Assembly (NCBI GenBank): GCA_940671915.1
Contig: CALNVZ010000641.1
Coordinates: 9,864,324 to 9,928,323 of the forward strand
Source of the DNA: Paracentrotus lividus
Lineage: Eukaryota > Echinodermata > Echinoidea > Camarodonta > Echinidae
Length of the DNA stretch: 64,000 bases
Direction: 5' to 3'
This document shows positions 40,414-51,865 of this stretch, in pieces. Under the pieces are notes generated by a model. That model made no database searches. It had not been told where the DNA came from and was given only the letters and a program-made list of their open reading frames with translations. Both the position numbers and the translations under genes were made by a program. Each line of letters begins with the position of its first letter. The first letter of the stretch is position 1.

Positions 40414-42073
40414 TTAAGGGGGATAGGGATTTTCCTGATTTAAGTGGCGGTGCGACCGAAGGCATGTGTCGTAAACTCACTTCGCTACTGACACTCCATG
40501 TGCTTTGCTTGTGACGCCAGCAGGTCGATGTTAAAAATAGACATAAACTGTTGAACAGGATGGTGATGTCGTCTGTTAAACCAAACATTCCCTATTTGAC
40601 CGTGGTCTCGGCAGAGTGTATAACATTGGTGTCTGAAGCGTATTGCACTATACCAATATTTGCTGGGGGAAACCACTCTTTAACAATAATAACAACAGCA
40701 GCGAGGGAATGGTATTCTGGCCGTGTAATCATGGATGACACGACATCTACTCCTGCAACAGTTGCTCCGAGCTTTATTTCGTCTATGGCATAGGGTTATG
40801 GTTCGGTTAAAGGTTCAATATAGTGTAGCGTATAGTGCCCCCCCCCAACTCCATTTTTTTCAGGGGGTGTGTTATAACGTGAGATAAAGGCGTGATAGCT
40901 GGGCTTAGTATGATCTGGAGAGCATACGTCACGTGATGGGGATATCCCAGACTCAAAGCCAAGTTGATGTGCAAGCGCTATTAAGCCTACTGCCATTCGG
41001 CATTAATACCTTTTTACAAGTCCCTCGGCTAGGACTTAAAGCTGTATTCCCCATTTTTATCTACCTACGGGCATTTGCCTATTTGCTTATTTTCCAGGCG
41101 GTCTGTTTTTTTTTTTAATTATTTAATCAATATGGAACAAGGAAAATAATGTAAAATAAAAAATAACATGTTCACATCTACGGTAGATAATCCAATAGAA
41201 ACTTTTTCTGCATACAAGAAAACAATATGTCGATTTTGTTTATTTTTACAACTTGGAGTTTGACGTCATGAATTGAAAGAAGTAAATTAAGAATTAAGAT
41301 CATTGAATTTGCATCCTTCTGACCGAACAAAATCGCGGTTTTTCCATACAAATGGGCAAAAAACTCTAAAATAGTTACCAGATAATGTCCGAGTATTCTA
41401 AACGATCTTTTGTTAGAAAAGTGTTAGTAGCAATAAGCCTAAATGAAAGGGAAAAATGTCAGTTTTGCCGATTCGCGGGATAAAACTGACAAAAAATAAG
41501 CTGGAATAATCTTTTTGGTATAGAATGACGCCATTATTAGTACATTATTTGCTTACAGGCCCAAATATAAATCAAACACTAAACCCTGAAAATATAATGA
41601 CAATGCGCATCGCATAACTGTAACTTCAGAAAATGCCAATATTGCCGCCTTCAGCATCTTGAATATTTGCCAAACAATGTTCTTTCGTTGTAATAATATC
41701 TCATCGAATATATTCAGCCTAAATAATGGCAAAGTGACGGAAAACTAAATCACAATGCACGAATAGAATGAAGATGATAATGAAGATTTGCAATTTTACT
41801 TCGCTCGCAAAATTTGAAAACTGGAAATATTATCTTGAAATAAAAGACGTCTGCCCCTTTGGCAAAATAGTTTCCGTGCATAAATGGGGCCCTCAAACGG
41901 TGTCAAGAGTAGCTTTGCTGTAGATGGAATAAACTGCTACTGATTTTTTTGTCTTCGATTATATGAGGCATTTTAAACATGATTCAATTCATTAATAATT
42001 ATGAAATTAACAAATAGATGTAGGGCCTAGGCCTAAATTGTCATAAAAAGGTATATGAATATTTAATCTTTTA
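40414..42073. other. Intergenic stretch
   Basis: At 40737-40800 the words CTCCTGCAACAGTTGCTCCG and TTTATTTCGTCTA occur. They are shared with 50420-50470 and its duplicate at 58700-58745, so a dispersed repeat is likely. No gene is recognised. A C run lies near 40839-40847. Confidence 0.4.
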
Positions 42074-42194
42074 CACTGCCAAAACAGTTTAATTGGTGTT
42101 AAATCTACACCACTAGTATTACCATGAAAGATGTCCTAAATAAACACCAGTGGTGTTAATACATCAGCAATTTAACACCACCGTTTTTGTAGTG
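42074..42194. mobile_element. 121-bp MITE, TA-flanked, CACTGCCAAAAC ends
   Basis: The ends are CACTGCCAAAACAG and the complement CACTACAAAAACGG, with TA outside. The interior repeats GGTGTTAA/TTAACACC in both orientations. Short Tc1/mariner-type elements with CACTG ends are common in invertebrates. Confidence 0.7.
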
Positions 42195-43186
42195 TATTTA
42201 TTTATTTATTTATTTATTTATTATAAAAACGATTATATAATTTGTGTTTAATTAATTGTATATTGGTTAGTTTGATTCCTTTGCTGAGAAATATGGCACT
42301 GGTCTCATCCAGTTACCCCTGACAACCTTACCCTAATCCCTAAGTTAAAGTTATGATGAGGGTTATCGTTATGGTATAAAATAATAGTAATCTTTGATAA
42401 TTTTTTTCGGGGGTACAGACCTGCACGAGGTTTTTCAAATCCATTCCTAGACGTGTTTGTCAAAATACAATACAATACAATAGTTAGGAAGATGTCATGG
42501 TCTCGCTAGGAAGTTGTCATAGGACAACTTCCTGGTCTCGCGTTATCAAAACACCCATTACATCTAATAATTCGCAAAGTTTTCAACACTTTCGAAGCAG
42601 TTAGTTACTTGATATCACCATGGTTTTAGGTCAATGTTATCATTCAGCTCCTGAACGTCACCATATGACACATGACATTGCGACTTAAAAACACTTGATA
42701 CGCTTTAGCGATGCGAAAGGATTTATTCCTTTTACCTTGATTCGCACCTCGCCAAAATAGCAGCTTTCCAATCCGCGATTTCACGCTCGTCCACATTGTT
42801 CCATCCATCCAGGCCACTTTATCCCCCTTCTCACTACAGCTTGGGGTAGTGAGAAGATTTAAATAAAGACAGTTACCACTGCCAACAAAAAATCCCCAAC
42901 ATTGCTTCTCAACGCATACTGTACACCATCTCATGCTTTATAAACTACAAGAATAACCCATGTCGTTGCATGATGTAAAGTACGAATCTATGATCTATGC
43001 CACATAGCTGCTCAGACTTATTTTACACTGACATTGAAGATTTAGACTACCCCTTCCCTCGCTGGTTACTCAGACAAGATTTAGAATGTCAAGTTGGCTA
43101 TCACAGATTGCCCACTCTCTCGATCACAAATGGCGATGATGGGATTATTTGGTAAACTATGAGGTATGGTAACCATGGCCGGTATT
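42195..43186. other. Intergenic stretch
   Basis: A TTTA array lies at about 42195-42222, and a small hairpin at 42508-42536 (AGGAAGTTGTCATAGGACAA then CTTCCT). No gene is recognised. Confidence 0.4.
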
Positions 43187-43903
43187 CTCGAAGGATAACT
43201 TGAGTTAGTAGGCCTACTAAATACGTATTTAGTTGGCCTTGCTATTGTGTCTACACTGTAAGAAAATTTCTCCTTAAAAAACAGGAAAGTTCCTGCAGCA
43301 GAGTCTCGAGAACACCAGTAATCTTACTGCACAGATTTGCAGTGAAATTACAGAAAATTGGTATATGAGGAATGAAAATTTACAAATTTTCTATAATAAA
43401 ATACTTTTTTTTCTTTTTTCAAACAGACCTGTTCTGTTAAATTGCAGAAAATTTCCCGTTATAAAAATATACAGAATGATTCTGTCATACATATACAGAA
43501 TGATTCTGTATTTTTTTTCTCCTAAAAAAAAAACAGAAAAAGTTCCTGCAGCAGAACTTCCAGAACTCCTGTAATCTTACTGCACAATTGGTAACACAAT
43601 TTACAGTAAATAACAGTACACTTACAGAAAGATGGTATATGGGGTATGTAAATTTACAAATTTCCTGTAATAAAAAGCCCTTTTCCTTTTTAAGAACAGA
43701 CCTGTTGTGTTAAATTTCAGAAAATTTCCCGTTATAAAAACACATTTTACACAAATTATATTATCATACATAATACAGAACGGTTCTGTATTTTTCTCTC
43801 TGTAAAATCTTCTGTTTTTTTTAACAGTGTAGAACAATAGGGTGACATACTTAATAGGCCTACTAACTTTAGTCATCCTTCGTGAACTTCGAGAATACCG
43901 GCC
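43187..43903. mobile_element. GGCCGGTATT-family element interrupted by another MITE
   Basis: The outer ends GGCCGGTATTCTCGAAGGAT and the complement GGCCGGTATTCTCGAAGTTC, with TTAGTAGGCCTACTAA near both, define the same family as 39501-39573. The outer element is split by the insertion at 43254-43829. Confidence 0.72.
43254..43829. mobile_element. Nested MITE, TA-flanked, with ~260-bp internal tandem repeat
   Basis: The ends CACTGTAAGAAAA and the complement CACTGTTAAAAAAA sit next to TA on both sides. The interior is two diverged copies (about 43290-43535 and 43540-43800) of a unit containing GTTCCTGCAGCAGA, TAATCTTACTGCACA, AACAGACCTGTT and AGAAAATTTCCCGTTATAAA. It must be younger than the element it interrupts. 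Confidence 0.7.
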
Positions 43904-44576
43904 CATGTCTTTTGGAGCAATGTGAACGTGATAATGCCTTACCATATTGGATATCGCTGACCTTGAACGGACTAGTGATGCGCTATGTTGGAGATCATCT
44001 TAGACAGGTCTAGTCTCTTTCTTCAAACATATTGTTTCAGAGAAATTGAAGACGGATAACAAAGGGTTATACCAGGTATTGTAAGGGAGCGTGAATGTTT
44101 ATATCGACGATGTTATTATTTATATCAGTATTTTGACAGTTTTGTATCAGTTGTATCTGTTACAGAGAGATCATTAATGATGACAATCTATTTGATTGCA
44201 AAGGCATGTCTGTGAGACATTTCATTTTGCATATCAATATTGTATCGTTACAAGACAATGCTTAGTATGAGGGATGAGAATGTATGATTTTCTTAGATTG
44301 TTTTCCTTTTCTATTGCTGTAAACAATACCAGTGCAGTGCATCGTGCCCCACAAATAAGATGCGCATGTGTCTTGCGTCTCTGTCTAAATAAAGAAATTT
44401 ATCTAGTTTGTAATTATGAAAAAATCATTCTAATGCGATTAACAGGGCAATTAACAAATAAAAAAGTCCTAGTCGTATTGTCAAACACTAAAGTGAGCAC
44501 AATATATAAAATATGTCCTTTTGATTTAGGCCTGCCGAGTAAATTTTTCCAATTTGTTTCTTGATCTTATATAGGG
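43904..44576. other. Intergenic stretch
   Basis: Nothing recognised apart from short frames without protein features. Confidence 0.4.
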
Positions 44577-44743
44577 GTGGTGTTTCACCAAGTTGTTCGT
44601 AGGTTACGAACAACTTTCAAACGACTAGTGATTAGTTCTTATGATAAATGATTGAGAATGTGATTAGCATAACACACAAGAACATGTTCCAGTCGTTCGT
44701 GACGTCATTCGTAACTTTAAGAACGAATTGGCTAAACACCACC
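44577..44743. mobile_element. Palindromic MITE, GTGTTTCACCAAG family, copy 2
   Basis: GGTGGTGTTTCACCAAGTTG faces the complement GGTGGTGTTTAGCCAATTCG. The inner words AACATGTTCCAGTCGTTCGT match copy 1 at 12880-13043. It is 167 bp and non-coding. Confidence 0.72.
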
Positions 44744-45209
44744 AGCATGACCAGGGTCTGACAAAGCAACTACATGTTAGCGTTGCATGATTGTAAATGC
44801 CAGTAACCGAGATCCATGACAGGAGTACCTCGCATTCAAAGAGAATCTCCTTCATAATTCTAGGGCAAAATATTTGTCTTCGAGCTCCAGGGTTGAAGTA
44901 ATGTATTTTAGACAGACACATAAATACTCAGTTCATTAGATTGAACCATATAGTGCAGTGTTGGGAATCTTCTCATATGAACCCGCTGCCGTCCCATTTG
45001 TTATGGCCACAAGTATTGTTATGTATGGTGTCACGTTTGTTTTGTTGTGTTTAACGTTTATTGAGTCACAATAAAAACGTACTTTTAGCCATTCAGTAGA
45101 TGATTGTTCTCAGTGATGAAAGAGCATTAGCATATGGCAAATGTTATTTTAATTTTTAAGAGGGCTTTCAGTCACAAAAACTAAAGAATAAACAAAAAAG
45201 AAAATTTTA
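44744..45209. other. Intergenic stretch upstream of the tRNA 3' side
   Basis: No gene is seen. The T run at 45204-45209 (A run on the minus strand) does not give a canonical Pol III T4 terminator for the minus-strand tRNA; TTTTTT on the minus strand occurs near 45194-45200. Confidence 0.35.
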
Positions 45210-45291
45210 TGGCAGCGGTGGGATTCGAACCCACGCCATCGAAATGACTGGTGCCTTAAACCAGCGCCTTAGACCGCTCGGCCACGCTACC
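45210..45291 (-). tRNA. trnL-AAG: tRNA-Leu (anticodon AAG)
   Basis: The 82-base gene reads GGTAGCGTGGCCGAGCGGTC at its 5' end and closes with CGCTGCC plus discriminator A. The acceptor stem GGTAGCG/CGCTGCC pairs fully with one wobble. The anticodon stem is CTGGT/ACCAG with loop TTAAGGC, so the anticodon is AAG (45255-45257), decoding CUU Leu. The long variable arm and the T arm GTGGGTTCGAATCCCAC are typical of eukaryotic tRNA-Leu. Boxes A and B are intact, there is no intron, and minus-strand TTTTTT downstream can end transcription. It looks functional. Confidence 0.95.
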
Positions 45292-45736
45292 TATAAAATA
45301 TACAAGAAAATTTTCAGATTACAGGGTTCCCGTGTAGTAGAACAGTATCACATGAGGGACTTTCCACTCCTGATTAGAGAAGTGATTAATTAAACAAGGC
45401 ATATAATGAATTACTTCGAGCGTGACGCTCGAGTGTAAATTTTTAAGATCTCAAAAGAAACAAACTATGTATTGTATCGCAACAGGTGTATACAGTTTTA
45501 CTCAAATAATTTTCAAGATTAAAACTTTGGAAAAGAGATCATCATCTTTCGTCTCGATTTTTATTTTTCTACAGCCATCCCTACCATACAATTACGTCAG
45601 TTCAGAGAATGAAAACTTAAGTGAAAATTATTGAATGTATGTTGCCATTTTGTTATTTTGTTCTAATTTATACTCTATTCGATGTGTTCTTGCAGGCCAA
45701 CAGACTTTTCCATATATAGTTTCAACACAATACATT
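45292..45736. other. Intergenic stretch before the 8-kb repeat
   Basis: Unique sequence ending where the direct repeat begins. No gene is recognised. Confidence 0.4.
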
Positions 45737-46037
45737 TCCATTCCTATTTCCTACGCCCATTATTTAGTTAGCATATTTATCTCGTTCTGTTTGAGGCATT
45801 GATGAGGTCACTAGACTAATCTTCAAGACAGTAAAATTATCAAAAGAGGACCCCGCATGTGATTGGGACTCCCTTAGCGGTCATGCAGTGAGCTATCTAC
45901 TTATCAGTCTCGCAAATTGAAGTGAATCTACTCTAGGTCACTTCGCAATCTTAAGTCATGGTCACACCAGGTAGGGTATCGTTTCATAGTATAGATATAT
46001 TGACTGCTTTGAGGGGCATGGTCGTTTCTAGGGCTCG

Positions 46038-46104
46038 GGGGACCTCCGAATCCTCTATGACCGAATACCGTAGGTCGCGGGTCATAGCAGATTCGGAGGT
46101 CCCC
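46038..46104 (+). ncRNA. Near-perfect 67-nt hairpin of unknown role
   Basis: GGGGACCTCCGAATC pairs exactly with GATTCGGAGGTCCCC. After a 2x2 internal loop, CTATGACC pairs with GGTCATAG around a 17-base loop. The length and shape resemble a microRNA precursor, but no known family is recognised and it could be a transposon core. In the second repeat copy both stems are disrupted. Confidence 0.25.
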
Positions 46105-49054
46105 GATATGCAGGCCTACACTAATTATGGTATCCGCAATCAACTAAAACGGGGGAAAACTATGGAGGTCATGGTTCAGAACATGACTGCACTTTGAACC
46201 AATCAGAAGACGGGATTATTAACGATTCTTGAAATGAGGTATATAACTTGCACTATACCACGGTTTCGATTCCATGACAGCTGCTCCAGAAACATTCATT
46301 TTCCTTCTGTAATTCCCATACACTATGGATATGGATCAATAGCCGTGTGGCATGTGCCAGCATAAATTTAGCAAGCAGAGCAAGTACTGATTTGGTGGGC
46401 CTGATCGTGACGATAACTATTTCTTGAGTTTAACAATGATCACGCTTCTTTCCACTTTGAAGCGGTTATCATAATTTGAAACTTAAAAGTAAAATTTTAC
46501 TCTTTGTGAGTGCTTTTCTACTCTCATAAAGGGCACGAATAACATGAAAATCCTCGGTACGGACAAACCTTGTTGGTGAGACCTGGACATAGTATCGCCA
46601 GTGTTTGGTATAGATTGCCCTTAATCAATGTCAAATCTAGATTGGAAGCTGCTATGGATTTAGAGAGGTGCACTTCAACTTTATCGCATATTTAGTAATT
46701 TATCTTCTGAGAGGCACTTTGTCAATTCTTGCTTCCCGAGGTTTGTCTGATAGGCTTATCCCCGTCAAACGACGTTCTTGTACTATCTACAATTTGTACC
46801 GAGTGCCCGTTAAATCGTAATTCAGCAATCTTTTAAAATACAGTTTGGATTGCAAGTAGTGCTCAAGTCCTCAAAACACATGAACTTCATTATCGAAACC
46901 CACTTGAAACATCGTGATGTTAAATTTTAATCATCTTAATAAATCTCAAGGAGCAGTCTTTTAGTGCTCGGTCTTAGATTTTTCTTGATTGATGTCAGAT
47001 TGAACTGTTGAAGATCCGATCTTTTCTAAAACACAGCAATTTCACTTTGAAGGAGTGCGTCGAGGATTTGGGTATAAAGGGGGTGCCCACGGCAAACTCT
47101 AAACTAGATGGGCGGAAACGTCAAATTTCTTAGATATAATAATTATGTCAAAGTTGTCCCCAAAAAATGTCAAAGGCTTTCTCCCAATCATTGTTTTGGT
47201 TTGGCTTGAAATGGAAGCATCTTGTAATGTTTTTATGTTTTTTGTTTGTTTTGTTGTTGTTGTTTTTGTTGTTGTTTTTTTTAAGTTCCAATATGCTAAT
47301 CTATAAACACCATAAAGCTGGGGTACAACACACTATGTATGCAGACAATATATTAGTAAAAGAAAAAATCATCCCTATACAAAGGCAAGTGTTTTGAAAT
47401 GAGGTAGATGGATGGGTTTTTAGATTGATTTGCACAGCTTCCATTCAATATATCGGACACAATCTCCGACCCATTAAGTTGAAACTGCCTGCTGAAATCC
47501 AAAAGGCACGAACTCATAAAGCAGAACACGGACCAAACGCCCTTTTTGCACTGATCATACGAAATAGATGTGTGGCATATGGCTGAGTCAGAGCCAATAG
47601 TTGGTGATCTGTTTTGAATGGGACAGGCTTTACAGCAATGCACTCAAAAGCAAAGTGAATTCTAAAGTGAAATGGCTTGAGTATGGAGATTGTACGTCTG
47701 CGAACTATTATTGTCCCCCCGACGATTTTAATCGCCAACTAAAATTGTATAAATAATTGCTAAACGTATAAATAATATTGCCGATTCCTACAGAGGCGGT
47801 GTGTCCCCTATTTCTGTGGATTCCGCACTGATATGCAAGGATTCAATATTCTGAAATGAAAGAGCCCATTTTACCCAACGCTCCCTTGCCATTCATATCA
47901 TTAATTAAAATTAACTGCAGATACCGAACGCCGTGCTAAAGTTCTGTGTACATCTACCATAAGCTACAATTATTTTTTCGATTGTATCTTTAATGAGATA
48001 GCCATGTGATGGTGTTTACATTTGAGCCAGCGTTATCTCCATCAAAGGATTTTATTGGCACGTACAGGTATGCCCAAGCTTAATAGAGCCGTAATTACTG
48101 TTCCTAGAAAATTAGTCTGAATATATCCTTTGTCAGAGCTGACTCTGAATCCGCGACTGGTATCATAGCATGATATCGACCCTACTCACCCGAAGCGTGT
48201 ATATTTTCAACATCGATATCTTTTGGTGCTGCATCTGCCCCAGTTATGCTTTCCGGAGCACTAGTGGCTCGCTGAAGCCATCTTCTTTGTGTGATCTGCA
48301 CGCGCCATTGATATGGACAATGTATTTAGCTATAGAATTAATAAAGATTAATGATAATCCAGCAAAACGGTTTTTGATACTTTTGAGAGCGATGCCTGGT
48401 AATCCGTGTAAATGGATCATTTACAAAAATTTGTGTAAATTTCCAGATTTTCCACATGTGTGATTGTCTTTAAACACAATCATACAGACATGGGTGCCCC
48501 GCTGCGGCAGCCTGCGTCAGCTAAACTCCAAATCCTGGGATTTCTTGTGTTTCGACATGGCTGTAACTCGGCTACCAATACTCTTACATGCCTGTAAAAA
48601 GTGATCTCAATTGTGTCAGTCCCGAGCATTTTCTACGAAATCCCACGCAGACCGCGGCAGGTGCAAGACCTACATGTGCATACCTCCGGTTGGGACCACG
48701 GCATTTCATATCTTGGTACCCATGTCACACTACCGAAACCAAAACCAAATCTACATCAAAATAAAAGAAAACCTTTATTACCCTGAATCGCCATGACTTT
48801 CATTAACGTCGGTCAGTTGAAAACCTTCGCCAAAATGTGACTGGCCTCTTGGGATGGGTGTGCACTATTAGGTTAATCACCTGTGCAGGATACGAGGGGT
48901 TATTCTGGCGCCAAGTTGAGCTCGGATTGGTCCCTCGCAATACTCCCTAAACAATCAGATGGCTCAGGACCAAACTAGGAAGAGAGAGGCAGAAGGCAAT
49001 TAGATCCATGTAGGCCTATACAACGTAATTATGTTAACGCCTTAATGTTTCTTC

Positions 49055-49140
49055 CAGTACATGCTGTACTCCCAAAACAATAATGGACGCTGAGGATGAA
49101 GCCAGAGCAAAAAGGGCATTGGCTCCACTAAATGAAAATG
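49055..49140 (+). CDS. Weak candidate first coding exon
   Basis: After TTTCTTCCAG, the sequence contains ATGG in a fair start context (ATG at 49083) and reads MDAEDEARAKRALAPLNEN up to GTATGA, a usable donor. The peptide is charged and free of low complexity, but I do not recognise it and no later exon was found in the window. The corresponding place in the second copy (about 57340-57395) has the frame broken by indels. Confidence 0.22.
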
Positions 49141-50693
49141 TATGAATGTCCTTCTGACCATCGCAGTTCTTCCGAAAATGGATATAGACATCTCTTATGA
49201 TAAGAGCAAGAAGGTACTATCTCCATGTACAGATGGAAAAACGTTAACTCCCCTCTGGTTCTTAAAGCCCAAGTATAGTTGTTGTAGAGAAAATTGCATT
49301 TTTCAAAAACTTACTCAACTTGTCCTAATATTGTCCTAATAACACATCAATACATGGGCAAGTAATATAACCATGTGCCATGCATGTCTTTTCATGATAT
49401 GTTATAGTTAGCATAAACATGGGGAGATATTCATCAAAATGAGGCCATACTTCCTTCACTCTCACCCCAGAACTCTGGGCATGCCACACCACTGCTGACT
49501 GGTATGGCATGTGGGCATTCTGTGTGTATCAGTCTGTGTATCAATAGCATAAACTTTGCACACAAACCACTGCACATTGCACTCTCCCCAGTGTGATCCT
49601 GTTTAGGCACGGCCCAGAAACAAATCGATTTACACAGTTTTGTTGCTAAATTCAGGTCTTAGAGTGGATTTTATAACAAATAATTTTGAACACAGAGGTT
49701 ATTTGAGGTATTAATTCATATTATTCTGCTATGGAAGTAAAACAAAAAATATGTTCTCCCAAAACTATACATGAGCTTTAACTGACAACTGGTTGTGGTG
49801 TGTGTTTGTGGATAAAACTAAGCTCTGCTAACAAGGTTTCATATGTCCTCTCTGTGATCCGACGGGACGGAACTCCGTTCTTATCATCAAGTCATATGGC
49901 CGTTTCCATTATCGCAATGCGGATCCTCCAACCGCCTCTAATTGGCAACCACTCTCGGTTTGAGAGACGTTAAGTGGAAGAATCACCCCGTCTCTGCCAA
50001 AGCTGTAATACTTGCTAGAAGAGATCGGATTTATGAAAGTATTTCACCCGCTCTTCACAAAATCTACCCCGATCTTAAATTGTTTATCTTTTTCTCAAAG
50101 CAGAAGCAAAGACACCCAGACTATTATTATTGTACGTCAATACTGTTATCGTCATTAGAAGGGGTAAGGCGCCGGATTTTTACAGATTTTCCGACCAAAG
50201 CGATCCATGATAATAAAATGCTAACACCGTCGAAAGCCTTGCATCGTTCGTTCAAGTTTACACGTCTGCCAGCCTTGCTTGCTCACTTGCTTACATATTT
50301 GCAGAGGAAGAGTGCATCTCGTCAAAGGGACAGATCGTGAAAATAATGGTAGAGGAGCAGGGAATTGTCTCTTCTGTAGAGTAGTTGTAGGAGCGAAGCT
50401 ACACGATATACTGTGACTCAACATTTGCTCCTGCAACAATGGCTCCGGGCTTTATTTCGTCTAAGATATCTTAGGATTAGGGTTGCCATAAGGGTTTTAG
50501 TTTGACTTAGGGTCGGGTATACTGTTAAGCCCAGGGTTGAAGTTAGATTGTAGTTCATTGTTTAAACATGCTTCTATGATCATGGTGTCTTGGTCGATTG
50601 GTGCAATCCATTCTGCAAGAGATACAACTTCGAACATTATCATGGACTTCATTTCAAATTTGTGATTCACATTGTTCATCCCATTGTGATCCA

Positions 50694-50745
50694 TAACACA
50701 AAGGTTTGCAATCAATCTCAAAATGGCGATGACCGATAAAATTCA
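50694..50745. repeat. Solo end related to the 27487-27631 MITE
   Basis: ATAACACAAAGGTTTGCAAT and the following CAATCTCAAAATGG resemble the left end of the 27487 element (ACACAAAGGTTTGCAATTAA). No partner end was found nearby. It is duplicated at about 58964-59010. Confidence 0.4.
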
Positions 50746-51710
50746 TTTTACACGGACTTTTTTTTTTAAATGCTGGCCGTAACCAGTAAGAACCGTTGAA
50801 AATGGTAACCAGGTGTTATGTGAAATCGGAGTATATTGACCGAGGCAAATAATAGGCGATATATCCAAAAATAGTTAAATATGAAACTGTTGTGATACTA
50901 TTGTTTAAAGGATCTTACTTATATTTGCATGTACATAGGACATTCTTGTTTGTATCTTGCTCATACTAATAAAAAGAAAAATTCCTCCAAAGGACTACGA
51001 CCGATCCATGACAATTTCTATACACGGGTAAGCAGTCCTGGCAGGATGTTCACTGTCCCGCTCAATATAAGATGTCATATTTCGAATTTCATTTTAAACA
51101 TGTCAAAACCATTTTGGAAATGGCTATGTATTGAATACATTGCCAGACAAAGCAAACTCATGATATAATTACTATTGCATAGATATGAAATAGACCAACA
51201 TATGCACCGTAGATTAGTATTCCCTTCTCTGGCTGTTTGCGCTCCCCTCGCTCTAGGCTCTCTTTCTTTCTCTCTCTCTCTCTCTCTCTCCCTCTACCTC
51301 TCTATCTCCTTTCCACTCTCCCTTCCTCTCTCTATCTTACTATCTATTTGACTGTCTTTTATATCCACCTCCCTTAAATATTTTTTCCATGCGTCAGCCT
51401 CCATCCCGCCCTCATTCAATACCACAATTGAATACAACGGAACACCCGCAGAATACATAATGGTCAATTTACATTATAAATTGAGATTACTGGAAAATTA
51501 TTCGTGTTTTTCTTTATTCACACGCTGTGTTGAATAATGTCACGAGCATAATTTCTTCTGGTTATGATCCTCGGAATATACATCATGTAGATAAAACATG
51601 AAGCTGCATCTGACGCCTGATGAAATGAAACGTATTTTAACGGATGTCAACAGATGCCAAAAAATAAGCATCCTTTCCTGTGACAGCCATTTAACAAACT
51701 CACACATACT

Positions 51711-51741
<31 letters not shown>

Positions 51742-51865
51742 ACACACACACACACCCACAAAAACACACAACCTCACTCTCACTCGCACCCGAACACAAC
51801 ATACACGCACAACACTCACACATCCTCAAACACACACACACACACCAACCACACACCCACGCACA
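51711..51865. repeat. (CA)n-rich microsatellite
   Basis: CACACA runs broken by TA, AC and CTC variants, about 150 bases long. Thr/His-rich and Val/Cys-rich frames on the two strands are artefacts. The copy in the second repeat is at 59970-60135. Confidence 0.85.

Noticed and set aside
45210-45291. tRNA-Leu with anticodon TAA
   Set aside because: A first reading of the loop suggested TAA. Proper pairing of the anticodon stem (CTGGT/ACCAG) leaves loop TTAAGGC and anticodon AAG.
49942-50340. 132-codon plus-strand frame in copy 1
   Set aside because: No domain is recognised and the frame does not persist in copy 2. Indels in copy 2 weaken this test, but nothing positive supports a gene.
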